DNA of 64,000 nucleotides from Alphaproteobacteria bacterium. GTDB lineage: Bacteria > Pseudomonadota > Alphaproteobacteria > Micropepsales > Micropepsaceae. Below the pieces are notes generated by a model. It did no database searches. It was not told where the DNA came from and saw only the letters and a list, made by a program, of their open reading frames with translations. Position 1 is the stretch's first letter. Every line of letters begins with the position of its first letter. Location: contig CANJIS010000008.1 of assembly GCA_947474565.1 (NCBI GenBank), positions 1 through 64,000 of the forward strand, given 5' to 3'. This document shows, in pieces, positions 16,758 through 25,798 of this stretch. The position numbers were made by a program, and so were the translations under genes.

Positions 16758-17798
16758 ATGGCCAAACGTTCCGCAGCCCCTGTCGAGCCGGACTTTCCGC
16801 ATCCCCGCCGCACCCTGCAGCTTTGGGGTCAGGACGCCGCGTTGGCGCGGGCGGCGCGGGCCCTGCGCAGCGGGCGGCCGCCGCAAGGTTGGTTGATTTC
16901 CGGCCCGCCCGGCGTGGGCAAAGCCACCATGGCCTACCGTATCGCGCGCTACCTTCTGGCCCATGGCGCCAAGGATAGCGGCGCCGCCGATCTTGCCGTG
17001 GCGGCCAATGATCCCGCTGCGATGCAGATGTCGGCCGGGGCGCATCCGGGCTTGCTGCTGCTTCAGCGCGGCTTCAATGAAAAAACTGGCAAGCAGATGA
17101 CGGTGTTGGGCGTGGACGAGGTTCGCAAGCTCGCCGGGTTCTTCGGCATGACCTCGGGTGCGGGTGGCTGGCGTGTCGGCATTGTCGATACCGCCGATGA
17201 TATGAATGACAACGCCGCCAATGCGCTTTTGAAGATGCTGGAAGAACCGCCCAGCCGCGCCATGCTGATGCTGCTGTCCAACACGCCAGGCCGCTTGCTG
17301 CCCACCATCCGTTCGCGTTGTCAGCGCCTGGTGCTGCGGCCACTGGACGACGCCACCATGGATCAGGCGCTCAAACAGTATCTGCCGGATGTCAGCCCCG
17401 ACGAACGCGCGCAACTGATCCGTCTTTGCGGTGGCTCGATTGGCGCGGCGATGACGCTGGCTTCCGGCGAGGGCAGGGAGCTGGCTGCGCAAGCCGATAA
17501 GCTGGTGGAGGGTGCTTCCGCGCCCGATCTGCTGGCCCTGTTGGCACTTGGCGAAAAGCTTTACCGCGTCACCGATGGTCTGGAAAAATTCGGCAATTTT
17601 CTGGTCGAAGCACTGTCGGAGCGTATTCGCGCCCGCGCCTATCAGGGTGCGCCAGGACTTGAGCGCTGGACCGCCGCGCTTACGCGTTTGAAGAGCGCCT
17701 TCGCGCGGGCCGAAGGCCTGCATCTGGAACCACGCCAGACTTTGCTCACCACGGCGCGCGACCTGTCGCAAACCGCCCGACGTGCAGGGGCTCTCTAA
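16758..17798 (+). CDS. holB: DNA polymerase III subunit delta'
   Basis: GWLISGPPGVGKATMAYRIARYLL, NALLKMLEEPPSRAMLMLLSNTPGRLLPTIRSRCQ. Confidence 0.92.
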   Translation: MAKRSAAPVEPDFPHPRRTLQLWGQDAALARAARALRSGRPPQGWLISGPPGVGKATMAYRIARYLLAHGAKDSGAADLAVAANDPAAMQMSAGAHPGLLLLQRGFNEKTGKQMTVLGVDEVRKLAGFFGMTSGAGGWRVGIVDTADDMNDNAANALLKMLEEPPSRAMLMLLSNTPGRLLPTIRSRCQRLVLRPLDDATMDQALKQYLPDVSPDERAQLIRLCGGSIGAAMTLASGEGRELAAQADKLVEGASAPDLLALLALGEKLYRVTDGLEKFGNFLVEALSERIRARAYQGAPGLERWTAALTRLKSAFARAEGLHLEPRQTLLTTARDLSQTARRAGAL

Positions 17799-18580
17799 TG
17801 CTTGTCGATAGTCACTGTCATCTTGATTTTCCGGAATACGCCGGCAGTGTCGAAGGGGTGGTGCAACGCGCCCGCGCCGCCGGTGTCGGCGTGTGTGTCA
17901 GCATTGGTACCGAGCTGGCGCGCTTTCCCGGCGTGAGGAAAGTGGCCGAACAATTCCCCGATGTCTGGTGCAGCGTAGGCGTGCATCCGCATGAGGCGGA
18001 AAAGGAATTGCTTAGCGACCCCGCGCCGCTGCTGGCGGAAGCCGCTCATCCCAAAGTGGTGGGGATCGGTGAAACCGGCCTCGATTATTATTACGAACAC
18101 GCCCCGCGCGAGGCACAGAAGAAGAATTTCCGCGCCCATATCGCGGCGGGGCGTACCGCCGGCTTGCCGGTGATCGTCCATACAAGGGACGCCGATGACG
18201 ACACCATCGCCCTGTTGGAAGAGGAAATGGCGGCTGGACCGTTCACCGGCCTGATCCATTGCTTCACCGGCACGCAAACATTGGCCGATGCGGCGTTGAA
18301 ACTGGGGCTTTATATTTCCGTGTCCGGCATCGCCACTTTCAAAAACTCGCAAGCGCTGCGCGATGTGCTCAAGACCGTGCCGCTGGATCGTCTGCTGGTG
18401 GAAACCGATGCGCCGTTTCTGTCACCCATGCCGCATCGTGGCAAAACCAACGAGCCGGCCTTTGTGGTCCATACCGCCAAAATGCTGGCGGAGCTGAAAG
18501 GTGTCAGCGAAGCGGAGCTTGCCGCCGCCACCACGGATAATTTCTTTCGCTTGTTCCCTAAGGTTGGGCGCCCCGCATGA
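17798..18580 (+). CDS. tatD: TatD family deoxyribonuclease
   Basis: MLVDSHCHLDF, GIGETGLDYYY, VIVHTRDADDD, LIHCFTGT, LLVETDAPFLSP. Confidence 0.95.
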   Translation: MLVDSHCHLDFPEYAGSVEGVVQRARAAGVGVCVSIGTELARFPGVRKVAEQFPDVWCSVGVHPHEAEKELLSDPAPLLAEAAHPKVVGIGETGLDYYYEHAPREAQKKNFRAHIAAGRTAGLPVIVHTRDADDDTIALLEEEMAAGPFTGLIHCFTGTQTLADAALKLGLYISVSGIATFKNSQALRDVLKTVPLDRLLVETDAPFLSPMPHRGKTNEPAFVVHTAKMLAELKGVSEAELAAATTDNFFRLFPKVGRPA

Positions 18581-19389
18581 TCGAGGCCCGCATTTTGGGA
18601 TGTGGCTCTTCGGGCGGCGTGCCGCGCTTGGGTGGCCCGGACGGGACAGGCAATTGGGGCGTCTGCGATCCGGACAATCCCAAAAACCGCCGCAGCCGCT
18701 GTTCGCTGCTGGTCAGCAGCAAAAACGATCAAGGCGCTACCAATGTCCTGGTGGACACGTCGCCGGACATGCGCCAGCAATTGCTCGATGCGCGGGTGAC
18801 CAATCTGGATGGCGTGCTCATCACCCACGGTCATGCCGATCAGTTGCATGGCATGGATGACCTGCGTGTTCTGACCATCAAAAACCATGCCCGCATCGAT
18901 GTGTGGTTCGACCGCACCACCAAGGCGGATGTGATGCAGAAATTCGGCTATTGCTATGTCCAGGCGCCGGGCAGCGACTATCCACCCATTCTCAATGCCC
19001 ATGAGATCGCCGAACCCTTCGCGGAATTTGCAATTGCCGGAGCAGGGGGCGCCATTCCGGTGCGCGCCTTCGGCCAGCGCCACGGGACGATTCGCTCCTT
19101 GGGCTTCCGGTTCGGGAATTTGGCCTATTCGCCGGATGTCCACGATCTGGACGAGGCGGCCCTGGCCGCCCTGGAAGGGGTGGAGTGTTGGATTGTGGAC
19201 GCCCTGCGCCGCACCCCCCATCCCAGCCATTTTCACCTGGAACGAACCCTGGAGTGGGTCGGAAAAGTCAGCCCGCGCCGCGCCATTCTGACCAATATGC
19301 ATGTGGACATGGACTATCAGACCCTGGTCCGGGAACTGCCTCCGGGCGTTGAACCGGGCTATGACGGGATGACCGTGACCTTGGGCTAA
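18577..19389 (+). CDS. MBL-fold metallo-hydrolase (PhnP-like)
   Basis: ILGCGSSGGVPRLGG, LITHGHADQLHGMDDLR, LERTLEWVGKVSPRRAILTNMHVDMDY. Confidence 0.9.
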   Translation: MIEARILGCGSSGGVPRLGGPDGTGNWGVCDPDNPKNRRSRCSLLVSSKNDQGATNVLVDTSPDMRQQLLDARVTNLDGVLITHGHADQLHGMDDLRVLTIKNHARIDVWFDRTTKADVMQKFGYCYVQAPGSDYPPILNAHEIAEPFAEFAIAGAGGAIPVRAFGQRHGTIRSLGFRFGNLAYSPDVHDLDEAALAALEGVECWIVDALRRTPHPSHFHLERTLEWVGKVSPRRAILTNMHVDMDYQTLVRELPPGVEPGYDGMTVTLG

Positions 19390-19487
19390 GGGCTTGGTCT
19401 AAACTTGGTGCCCCGGTTAACGCCTCTGCGCTTTGTCCGGCTCCGAAACGGATGTAAAATTTTACAAACCGGTCTTTTGGAGGCCCC

Positions 19488-20183
19488 ATGAAACAGCACC
19501 GTATCGCTTTATTGACCGCAACCGCAGCGGCACTGGTCGCGCTTAGCGCGCCCACCAAGGCATATGTGATCGTGGTCGGCAACGAGCTTGCGCGTGACTG
19601 CTATATCGCGGCCAAGGCCGCTGTTGATCCCGTGAACGGCATCGCCGCCTGCACCGCGGCGCTGGAAAATTCGGCGCTGACAGCGCACGACAAGGCGGGC
19701 ACCTATGTCAATCGCGGCACCCTGGAAATAGCGCGCAAGCGGTATGACGCCGCCATGGACGATTACAACAAAGGCATCCAGATCATGCCGACCCTGGGCG
19801 ATGCCTATGTTGATCGGGCCGGGGCCTATGTTTACACCAAGCAATGGGCGCTCGCGATCGCCGACGCCAACAAGGGCCTTGAGTTGGGCCGGAGCTTGCC
19901 GTTCGCCGGCTATTATAACCGCGCCGTCGCCGAGCATCTGAGCGGCGACCTGTAGCACGCCTATTTCGACTATCAAAAGGTGCTGGAGCTTGAGCCGAAA
20001 TTCATCCCCGCTTCGGAAATGCTCAAAGTCTTTGTGGTGACACGCAAGCCCAATCAGCCGACTTTGGCCGGCGAGACCGATCAGAACGCGCCGGTTCCGG
20101 CCAGCACGCCGAATGGTGCGAACACCAACGCACCGGTTCTGGCGGACACGTCGGCCGTCGGTACCCGGCTGGGCGGCAACTAA
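19488..20183 (+). pseudogene. Secreted TPR-repeat protein interrupted by an in-frame amber codon (19953-19955)
   Basis: ORF 19488-19955 and ORF 19980-20183 share a frame; reading through TAG restores a TPR unit FAGYYNRAVAEHLSGDL*HAYFDYQKVLELEPKF. Confidence 0.75.
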
Positions 20184-20264
20184 AGGCAGCGTCAACTTTC
20201 AGTCCCGTAAGTTGGCAATAAGATGAAGGCATGCCATCTTGCCTGCTGCTGATCGGAGATTTCT

Positions 20265-20504
20265 ATGAAGACGACCCTGGTGGCGCTGAGCCTTTTCATT
20301 TTCTCGCCCCTGTTGTTTCCCTATGGTTCCTTTGTCTCCAAGGAGCCCAGCAATCCCAACTGGAGCCGCTATGCCGGGCAAGAGGGCAGCACCTACGACG
20401 CCAAGGCCAATCCGGCCCAGACCAACGGCACGGTGAGATATAATCCCATGGCGCCGCTGCCCCAGTCAGCACCCTCCAACCCCAACGGCATGCCGCGCCC
20501 CTGA
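20265..20504 (+). CDS. Hypothetical small secreted protein
   Basis: 79 aa with signal-like N-terminus MKTTLVALSLFIFSPLLFPYG. Confidence 0.5.
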   Translation: MKTTLVALSLFIFSPLLFPYGSFVSKEPSNPNWSRYAGQEGSTYDAKANPAQTNGTVRYNPMAPLPQSAPSNPNGMPRP

Positions 20505-20601
20505 CGGTTTTTGCCGTCTAGCATGCACAACCACCCCCACCAGGGTGTTGCGTCTGCTTCCCATCTATTATTTTACATAATATTACTTATACGAAAATAA
20601 G

Positions 20602-21012
20602 ATGCCCAAACCGGCCCTGACCAGACCCGCCATCCTGCTCGCCCTGACTCTGGCGGCCACCCCCGCCTATGCCGCGTGCCCTGTGGGACAGACACCGATG
20701 CTGAGCGTGCGGCTCTATTTCGGTCTCACCGAGAACAGAAAGCTGATCACGGATACGGCCTGGGAGGATTTTCTGGCCCGTACCGTCACCCCGCGCTTTC
20801 CCGGCGGCTATACGGTTACGAACGCCATGGGACGCTGGCGCGATCAGAAGACCAACGCCATCGCCCGCGAACCCAGCCGGATCATCGAGGTGGACGCGCC
20901 TGACACCAAGGAATTGCGCGACAAGGCGGAAGAAATCCGTAAAACCTATACCGCCCGCTTCCACCAGCAATCCGTGGGAATTGTGACAATGCCGGTTTGC
21001 GGCGCCTTCTAG
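20602..21012 (+). CDS. DUF3574-like secreted protein
   Basis: Signal peptide; LYFGLTENRKLITDTAWEDFLARTVTPRFPGGYTVTNAMGRWR. Confidence 0.72.
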   Translation: MPKPALTRPAILLALTLAATPAYAACPVGQTPMLSVRLYFGLTENRKLITDTAWEDFLARTVTPRFPGGYTVTNAMGRWRDQKTNAIAREPSRIIEVDAPDTKELRDKAEEIRKTYTARFHQQSVGIVTMPVCGAF

Positions 21013-21015
21013 CCA

Positions 21016-21819
21016 GTGGAATACATGTCCAATCCATCTCGCGATATCGAAGCCCTGCTGGAAATCATGCGCCGGTTACGCGGGCCCGATGGTTGCCCGT
21101 GGGACCGTGTCCAGACGTTCGAAACCATCGCACCATACACGGTGGAAGAGTCTTACGAAGTCGCGGCCGCCATCGAGGACAAGGACTTCAAAGCCCTGCC
21201 CGACGAATTGGGTGATCTGCTGTTCCAGGTGGTTTTCCATGCCCGCATCGCTGAAGAACAGGGCCTGTTCGACTTTGGCGATGTGGTGCAAGCCATCACA
21301 GGCAAGATGCTGCGCCGCCATCCGCATGTCTTTGGAGACGCCGAAGCGGCCAAGGATGCGGGCGCCCAGAAGCTGAACTGGGAGGCCTTGAAGGCGGAAG
21401 AACGGGCCCAGAAGGCAAAGGCCAGCAAAGCGGCGGCCTCCCTGCTGGACGATGTGCCCTTGGCCCTTCCCGCCCTGCTTCGGGCTGAAAAGCTGCAGCG
21501 CCGGGCGTCCACGGTAAGGTTCGATTGGGACGATGCCAGCAAGGTGATCGAGAAGCTGGCCGAGGAAGCCCAGGAGATTGTGGAAGCACCCCCGGAGAAA
21601 CACGCCGAGGAAGTGGGCGACCTGCTCTTTGTTGTGGCCAACCTGGCCCGGCATCTGAAGGTGGACCCGGAAGCCGCCCTGCGCGCCGCCAACGCCAAAT
21701 TCACCCGCCGCTTCAAATTCATCGAAGCCGGACTTGCCGCCCAAAACCGCACCCCGGCGGACGCCAGCCTGGATGAGATGGAAGCTTTGTGGGTGAAGGC
21801 CAAAAAGACGGGGCTTTGA
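21016..21819 (+). CDS. mazG: Nucleoside triphosphate pyrophosphohydrolase
   Basis: LLEIMRRLRGPDGCPWDRVQTFETIAPYTVEESYEVAAAIE, DELGDLLFQVVFHARIAEE. Confidence 0.95.
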   Translation: MEYMSNPSRDIEALLEIMRRLRGPDGCPWDRVQTFETIAPYTVEESYEVAAAIEDKDFKALPDELGDLLFQVVFHARIAEEQGLFDFGDVVQAITGKMLRRHPHVFGDAEAAKDAGAQKLNWEALKAEERAQKAKASKAAASLLDDVPLALPALLRAEKLQRRASTVRFDWDDASKVIEKLAEEAQEIVEAPPEKHAEEVGDLLFVVANLARHLKVDPEAALRAANAKFTRRFKFIEAGLAAQNRTPADASLDEMEALWVKAKKTGL

Positions 21820-21855
21820 CCCCTACTCACAGCCCCTGCCCCTTAAGAATTCACA

Positions 21856-23157
21856 TTAGTCTTCGGCGGCAGCCTTTTGATCGGGCTTAATTTTCCCCGG
21901 AAAATGACTGTCGAAAAGACCGGCGTCCTGTGGACGGATTCTGAGTTTCAGGACGATGTTGGCAGCCCTTTCGCGGCGGCTGACCACCTCGGCATGGCGG
22001 TAAGTCCAGGCCAAACCAGCCCCATCACTGACATCCAAAGTCAGGGTCAAACCAATGTTGTCATGTGTCACGGCGGCCTCGAAACGGTCCAGCAATGCAC
22101 CTACCCCAGCGCCCGTAAGGGCTGAAACTGCCACCGCGCTTTTGCCCCTGGCATTGCCGTCGAGCAGACCGTCCCGCGCCTCCTCCAGCAGCAGGTCGAT
22201 CTTGTTCAGCACCTCCACCATCGGCCGATCCTCCGGCACCCCCAGTTCAGCCAGCACCTTCAGCACGTCGGCCTTCTGGGCCTCGGTCTCATCATGGGCG
22301 GCGTCACGGATATGGACGATCAGGTCGGCTTCCAGCACCTCTTCCAGGGTGGCGCGGAAGGCGGCGACCAGCTCGGTGGGCAGGTCGGCGATAAAGCCCA
22401 CCGTATCGGACAGGATGACTTTGGTGCCGCGCGGCAGCTTCACGCCCCGCATGGTGGGGTCCAGGGTGGCGAACAGAAGATCCTTGGCCACCACGTCGGC
22501 GTCGGTCAGCCCGTTGAACAAAGTGGACTTGCCGGCATTGGTGTAACCGACCAGCGCGATCACCGGGTATGGCACCCGTTTTCGTGCCTGACGGCCCAAG
22601 GCGCGGGTGCGCTTGACCGCTTCCAGATCCTTTTTGATGCGCAGAATGCGTTCGCCGATCTGGCGCCGGTCGCTTTCGATCTGGGTTTCGCCCGGGCCGC
22701 CCAGGAAGCCGAAGCCGCCGCGTTGCCGCTCCAAGTGCGTCCAGCTTCTGACAAGCCGTGACCGCTGCCAGGTCAGATGCGCCAGCTCCACTTGCAGCCG
22801 GCCTTCCTTGGTCTGGGCGCGCTGGCCGAAAATCTCAAGAATGAGCGCGGTGCGGTCCAGCACCTTTGCTTCCCATTCCTTTTCCAGGTTGCGCTGCTGT
22901 ACCGGGGACAGATGGGCGTTGACGATAATGACTTCGGGCGTGAATTCTTTCGCCTCGATCGCGATCTCAGCCACCTTGCCCGAACCGATCAGTGTGGCCG
23001 GAACGGGTTTGACCAACGGCGCGATGATGGCGCGCGTGACCGTAAGCCCAATCGCCGCCGTCAGCCCAACCGCTTCGGCCAGCCGTTCTTCCGCATCGCG
23101 AGGCGTTACCGCCCGCGTGCGCGGTTCCACATGAATGACAAAGGCGCCGCTGCCCAA
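21856..23157 (-). CDS. hflX: GTPase HflX
   Basis: ALVGYTNAGKSTLFNGLT, DTVGFIADLPTELVAAFRATLEEV, GGFGFLGGPGETQIESDRR. Confidence 0.96.
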   Translation of the reverse strand: MGSGAFVIHVEPRTRAVTPRDAEERLAEAVGLTAAIGLTVTRAIIAPLVKPVPATLIGSGKVAEIAIEAKEFTPEVIIVNAHLSPVQQRNLEKEWEAKVLDRTALILEIFGQRAQTKEGRLQVELAHLTWQRSRLVRSWTHLERQRGGFGFLGGPGETQIESDRRQIGERILRIKKDLEAVKRTRALGRQARKRVPYPVIALVGYTNAGKSTLFNGLTDADVVAKDLLFATLDPTMRGVKLPRGTKVILSDTVGFIADLPTELVAAFRATLEEVLEADLIVHIRDAAHDETEAQKADVLKVLAELGVPEDRPMVEVLNKIDLLLEEARDGLLDGNARGKSAVAVSALTGAGVGALLDRFEAAVTHDNIGLTLTLDVSDGAGLAWTYRHAEVVSRRERAANIVLKLRIRPQDAGLFDSHFPGKIKPDQKAAAED

Positions 23158-23159
23158 AA

Positions 23160-23405
23160 TCAGGCGGTCTCGTGCGCCGCTTCATCCTGCAACTGGATCG
23201 GTCCCAGCGGCATCACCGTTGAAATCGCGTGCTTGTAAACCAGCTGCGCCTGACCATCGCGGCGCAGAAGAACGCAGAAATTGTCGAACCAGGTAATATT
23301 GCCCTGGAGCTTTACGCCATTGACCAGAAAGATTGTGACGGAAGCTTTGCTTTTTCGGACCGCGTTGAGGAACGTGTCCTGCAGATTTTGTTGTTTTTCG
23401 CTCAT
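23160..23405 (-). CDS. hfq: RNA chaperone Hfq
   Basis: [66 protein letters not shown]. Confidence 0.97.
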   Translation of the reverse strand: MSEKQQNLQDTFLNAVRKSKASVTIFLVNGVKLQGNITWFDNFCVLLRRDGQAQLVYKHAISTVMPLGPIQLQDEAAHETA

Positions 23406-23502
23406 GGGTTTGCCCATCTTTTTCTTGCGCCGTTGGGGAAACACGGCGCAGTCAGCATAGCCCATTGCTGCAATTGCGAAAGAGGGAAAAACCCTAAAAT
23501 TG

Positions 23503-24396
23503 CTAGCTTTTTATGCCTGCTTTTCGAGCATAGAGATCATGAATGCGGCGGCTTAACGCACCCGGGAAACCTTCCCCGATTTTGACGCCGTCAATCATAA
23601 CCACCGGCACGGCTGCGCCCGTAGCGGAAGACAGGAATGCTTCCCGAGCCTTCTGCGCTTGCGCAACCGTGAATTTGCGCTCGGCCACTTCCAAACCTGC
23701 CTCCCGGATAGCGTCCAGGATGATCCGCCGCGTTACGCCCGGCAGGATGGCGTTGGAAAGATCGCGGGTCACCACCGTGCCTGCCTGATCCACGATCCAG
23801 GCATTGGTTGAGCCGCCTTCTGTCACATAGCCGTCATCATCCACCAGCCAGGCCTCATAAGCGCCTTTGGCCTTGGCCGCCTGCTTGGCAAGCAGGTTGG
23901 GCAGAAGCTGGACGGTCTTGATATCGCAACGCTTCCACCGCAGATCGGGTGCGGTTGCGACGGCAACGCCCTTCTCCATCCGCGTCTTGAGCGCCGCCAT
24001 GTCTTGGGTACGCATGGTCAGGATCAGCGTGGGCTTGAGCGGTGTTTTGGGTGGGACATGGTCACGCCGTGCCGCGCCCCGTGTCACCTGCAGATACAGC
24101 AGCCCGTTGGCGATGCGATTGCGGGCGATCACTTCGCGCATCACCAGCTTCAGGGATTCCCGGCTCATGGGCATGGCGACACCGATTTCGCGTAACGAGC
24201 GTTCCATCCGGTCGAGATGCGGCTCTTCGTCAATCGGTTTGCCGCCGATCACATTGGTGACCTCGTAAATGCCGTCACCAAGCTGCAGGCCGCGGTCTTC
24301 GATATGCACGCCCGCCTGGGCATGCGGCAGGTAGCGGCCATTCACATAAGCGATGCGGCCGGCGGGGGAGTTTCCCCATTTAAGGATGTCAGGCAT
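23503..24396 (-). CDS. dat: D-amino-acid transaminase (class IV PLP aminotransferase)
   Basis: [48 protein letters not shown]; between ntrX and hfq. Confidence 0.88.
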   Translation of the reverse strand: MPDILKWGNSPAGRIAYVNGRYLPHAQAGVHIEDRGLQLGDGIYEVTNVIGGKPIDEEPHLDRMERSLREIGVAMPMSRESLKLVMREVIARNRIANGLLYLQVTRGAARRDHVPPKTPLKPTLILTMRTQDMAALKTRMEKGVAVATAPDLRWKRCDIKTVQLLPNLLAKQAAKAKGAYEAWLVDDDGYVTEGGSTNAWIVDQAGTVVTRDLSNAILPGVTRRIILDAIREAGLEVAERKFTVAQAQKAREAFLSSATGAAVPVVMIDGVKIGEGFPGALSRRIHDLYARKAGIKS

Positions 24397-25798
24397 TGAA
24401 GCCCTGTTGCGATCCGACACCCAGCGATTTGAGTTTGCGGTGCAGGGCCGAGCGCTCCATGCCGATAAAGGCGGCGGTGCGGGAAATGTTGCCGCCGAAG
24501 CGGTTGATCTGCGCTACCAGATAATCGCGCTCAAAGATTTCGCGCGCTTCGCGCAGCGGCAACGAAATCACCAGATCGCCGCCCTTGCCGCCGCTCCAGC
24601 CGCCATTGTTGCCCAGATCGGTGGGCAGAAGGTCGGCCGACACCGCTTCATTGATGTCATCGCTGGTCAGGATCAAAAGCCGCTCCACGATATTGCGAAG
24701 CTGGCGGACATTGCCGGGCCAGCTATGGGCCTGCAGCACCGCCATGGCGTCATCGCCGATGGTGCGCATGGGCAATCCGCCCGCCGCCGACAGCCGCTTC
24801 ATAAAGTGGCTAATCAGATGCGGAATGTCATCGCGCCGTTCTGCCAGCGAAGGAATGCGCACCGGAACCACATTCAGGCGGTGATACAGGTCTTCGCGGA
24901 AACGGCCGCTTTCGGTTTCCACGCGCAGGTCGCGGGTGGTGGAGCAGATCACGCGTGCATCCACCTGCACCCGCGTGGTGCCGCCCATGCGGGTGAAAGT
25001 TTGATCGATCAGCACGCGCAAAATCTTGCCCTGGGTTTCCAGCGGCATATCGGAGACTTCGTCCAGATAAAGCGTGCCGTTGTGCGCCAGCTCGAACAAC
25101 CCGGTCTTGCGCGGGCCATCGGCGGATTCAAATCCGAACAACTCGGCTTCGATGCGGTCTGGCTCCATGGTGGCGCAGTTGATGGCGACAAAAGCGTTGC
25201 CGGCGCGGCGCGAACGGGCATGGATCAGCCGCGCCGCCACTTCCTTGCCGGAACCTGCGGGCCCGGAAATCAGCACCCGGCTGTTGGTGGGAGCGATCTT
25301 GTCCACCAGGGAGCGCAATTGCGCGATGTTGGAGGACTGGCCGACCAGTTCGCCATCATCGCCGGCCTTGAGTTTCAGTTCCTGCACTTCGCGTTTCAGG
25401 CGCGCCGCTTCCAGGGCGCGCTCCACCACATGCAGCAGGCGGTCTGCCTTGAACGGTTTTTCCACAAAATCGTAAGCGCCCTTCTTGATCGAGGCGACGG
25501 CGGTCTCAATCGTGCCATGACCGGAAATCATCACCACCGGCAGGTCGGGCTGCTCGCGCTTGATCGTTTCCAGAATCTGGATGCCGTCCAGCTTGGAGCC
25601 CTGGAGCCAGATGTCGAGCACGACCAGCGCCGGACGGCGCGCGCGCACGGCCGCAAGCGCGGTTTCGCTGTCGCCCGCGCTGCGGGTTTCATAGCCTTCA
25701 TCGCTGAGGATGCCGGAAATCAAATCCCGGATATCACCCTCGTCATCCACCACCAGGATTTCAGACGCGATCAACGATCCGTTTTTGCTCATCTTCAC
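24389..25798 (-). CDS. ntrX: Nitrogen regulation response regulator NtrX
   Basis: REC domain (EILVVDDEGDIRDLISGIL), AAA+ sigma54 region, Fis-like HTH NISRTAAFIGMERSALHRKLKSLGV; adjacent to ntrY. Confidence 0.93.
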   Translation of the reverse strand: MKMSKNGSLIASEILVVDDEGDIRDLISGILSDEGYETRSAGDSETALAAVRARRPALVVLDIWLQGSKLDGIQILETIKREQPDLPVVMISGHGTIETAVASIKKGAYDFVEKPFKADRLLHVVERALEAARLKREVQELKLKAGDDGELVGQSSNIAQLRSLVDKIAPTNSRVLISGPAGSGKEVAARLIHARSRRAGNAFVAINCATMEPDRIEAELFGFESADGPRKTGLFELAHNGTLYLDEVSDMPLETQGKILRVLIDQTFTRMGGTTRVQVDARVICSTTRDLRVETESGRFREDLYHRLNVVPVRIPSLAERRDDIPHLISHFMKRLSAAGGLPMRTIGDDAMAVLQAHSWPGNVRQLRNIVERLLILTSDDINEAVSADLLPTDLGNNGGWSGGKGGDLVISLPLREAREIFERDYLVAQINRFGGNISRTAAFIGMERSALHRKLKSLGVGSQQGFNA

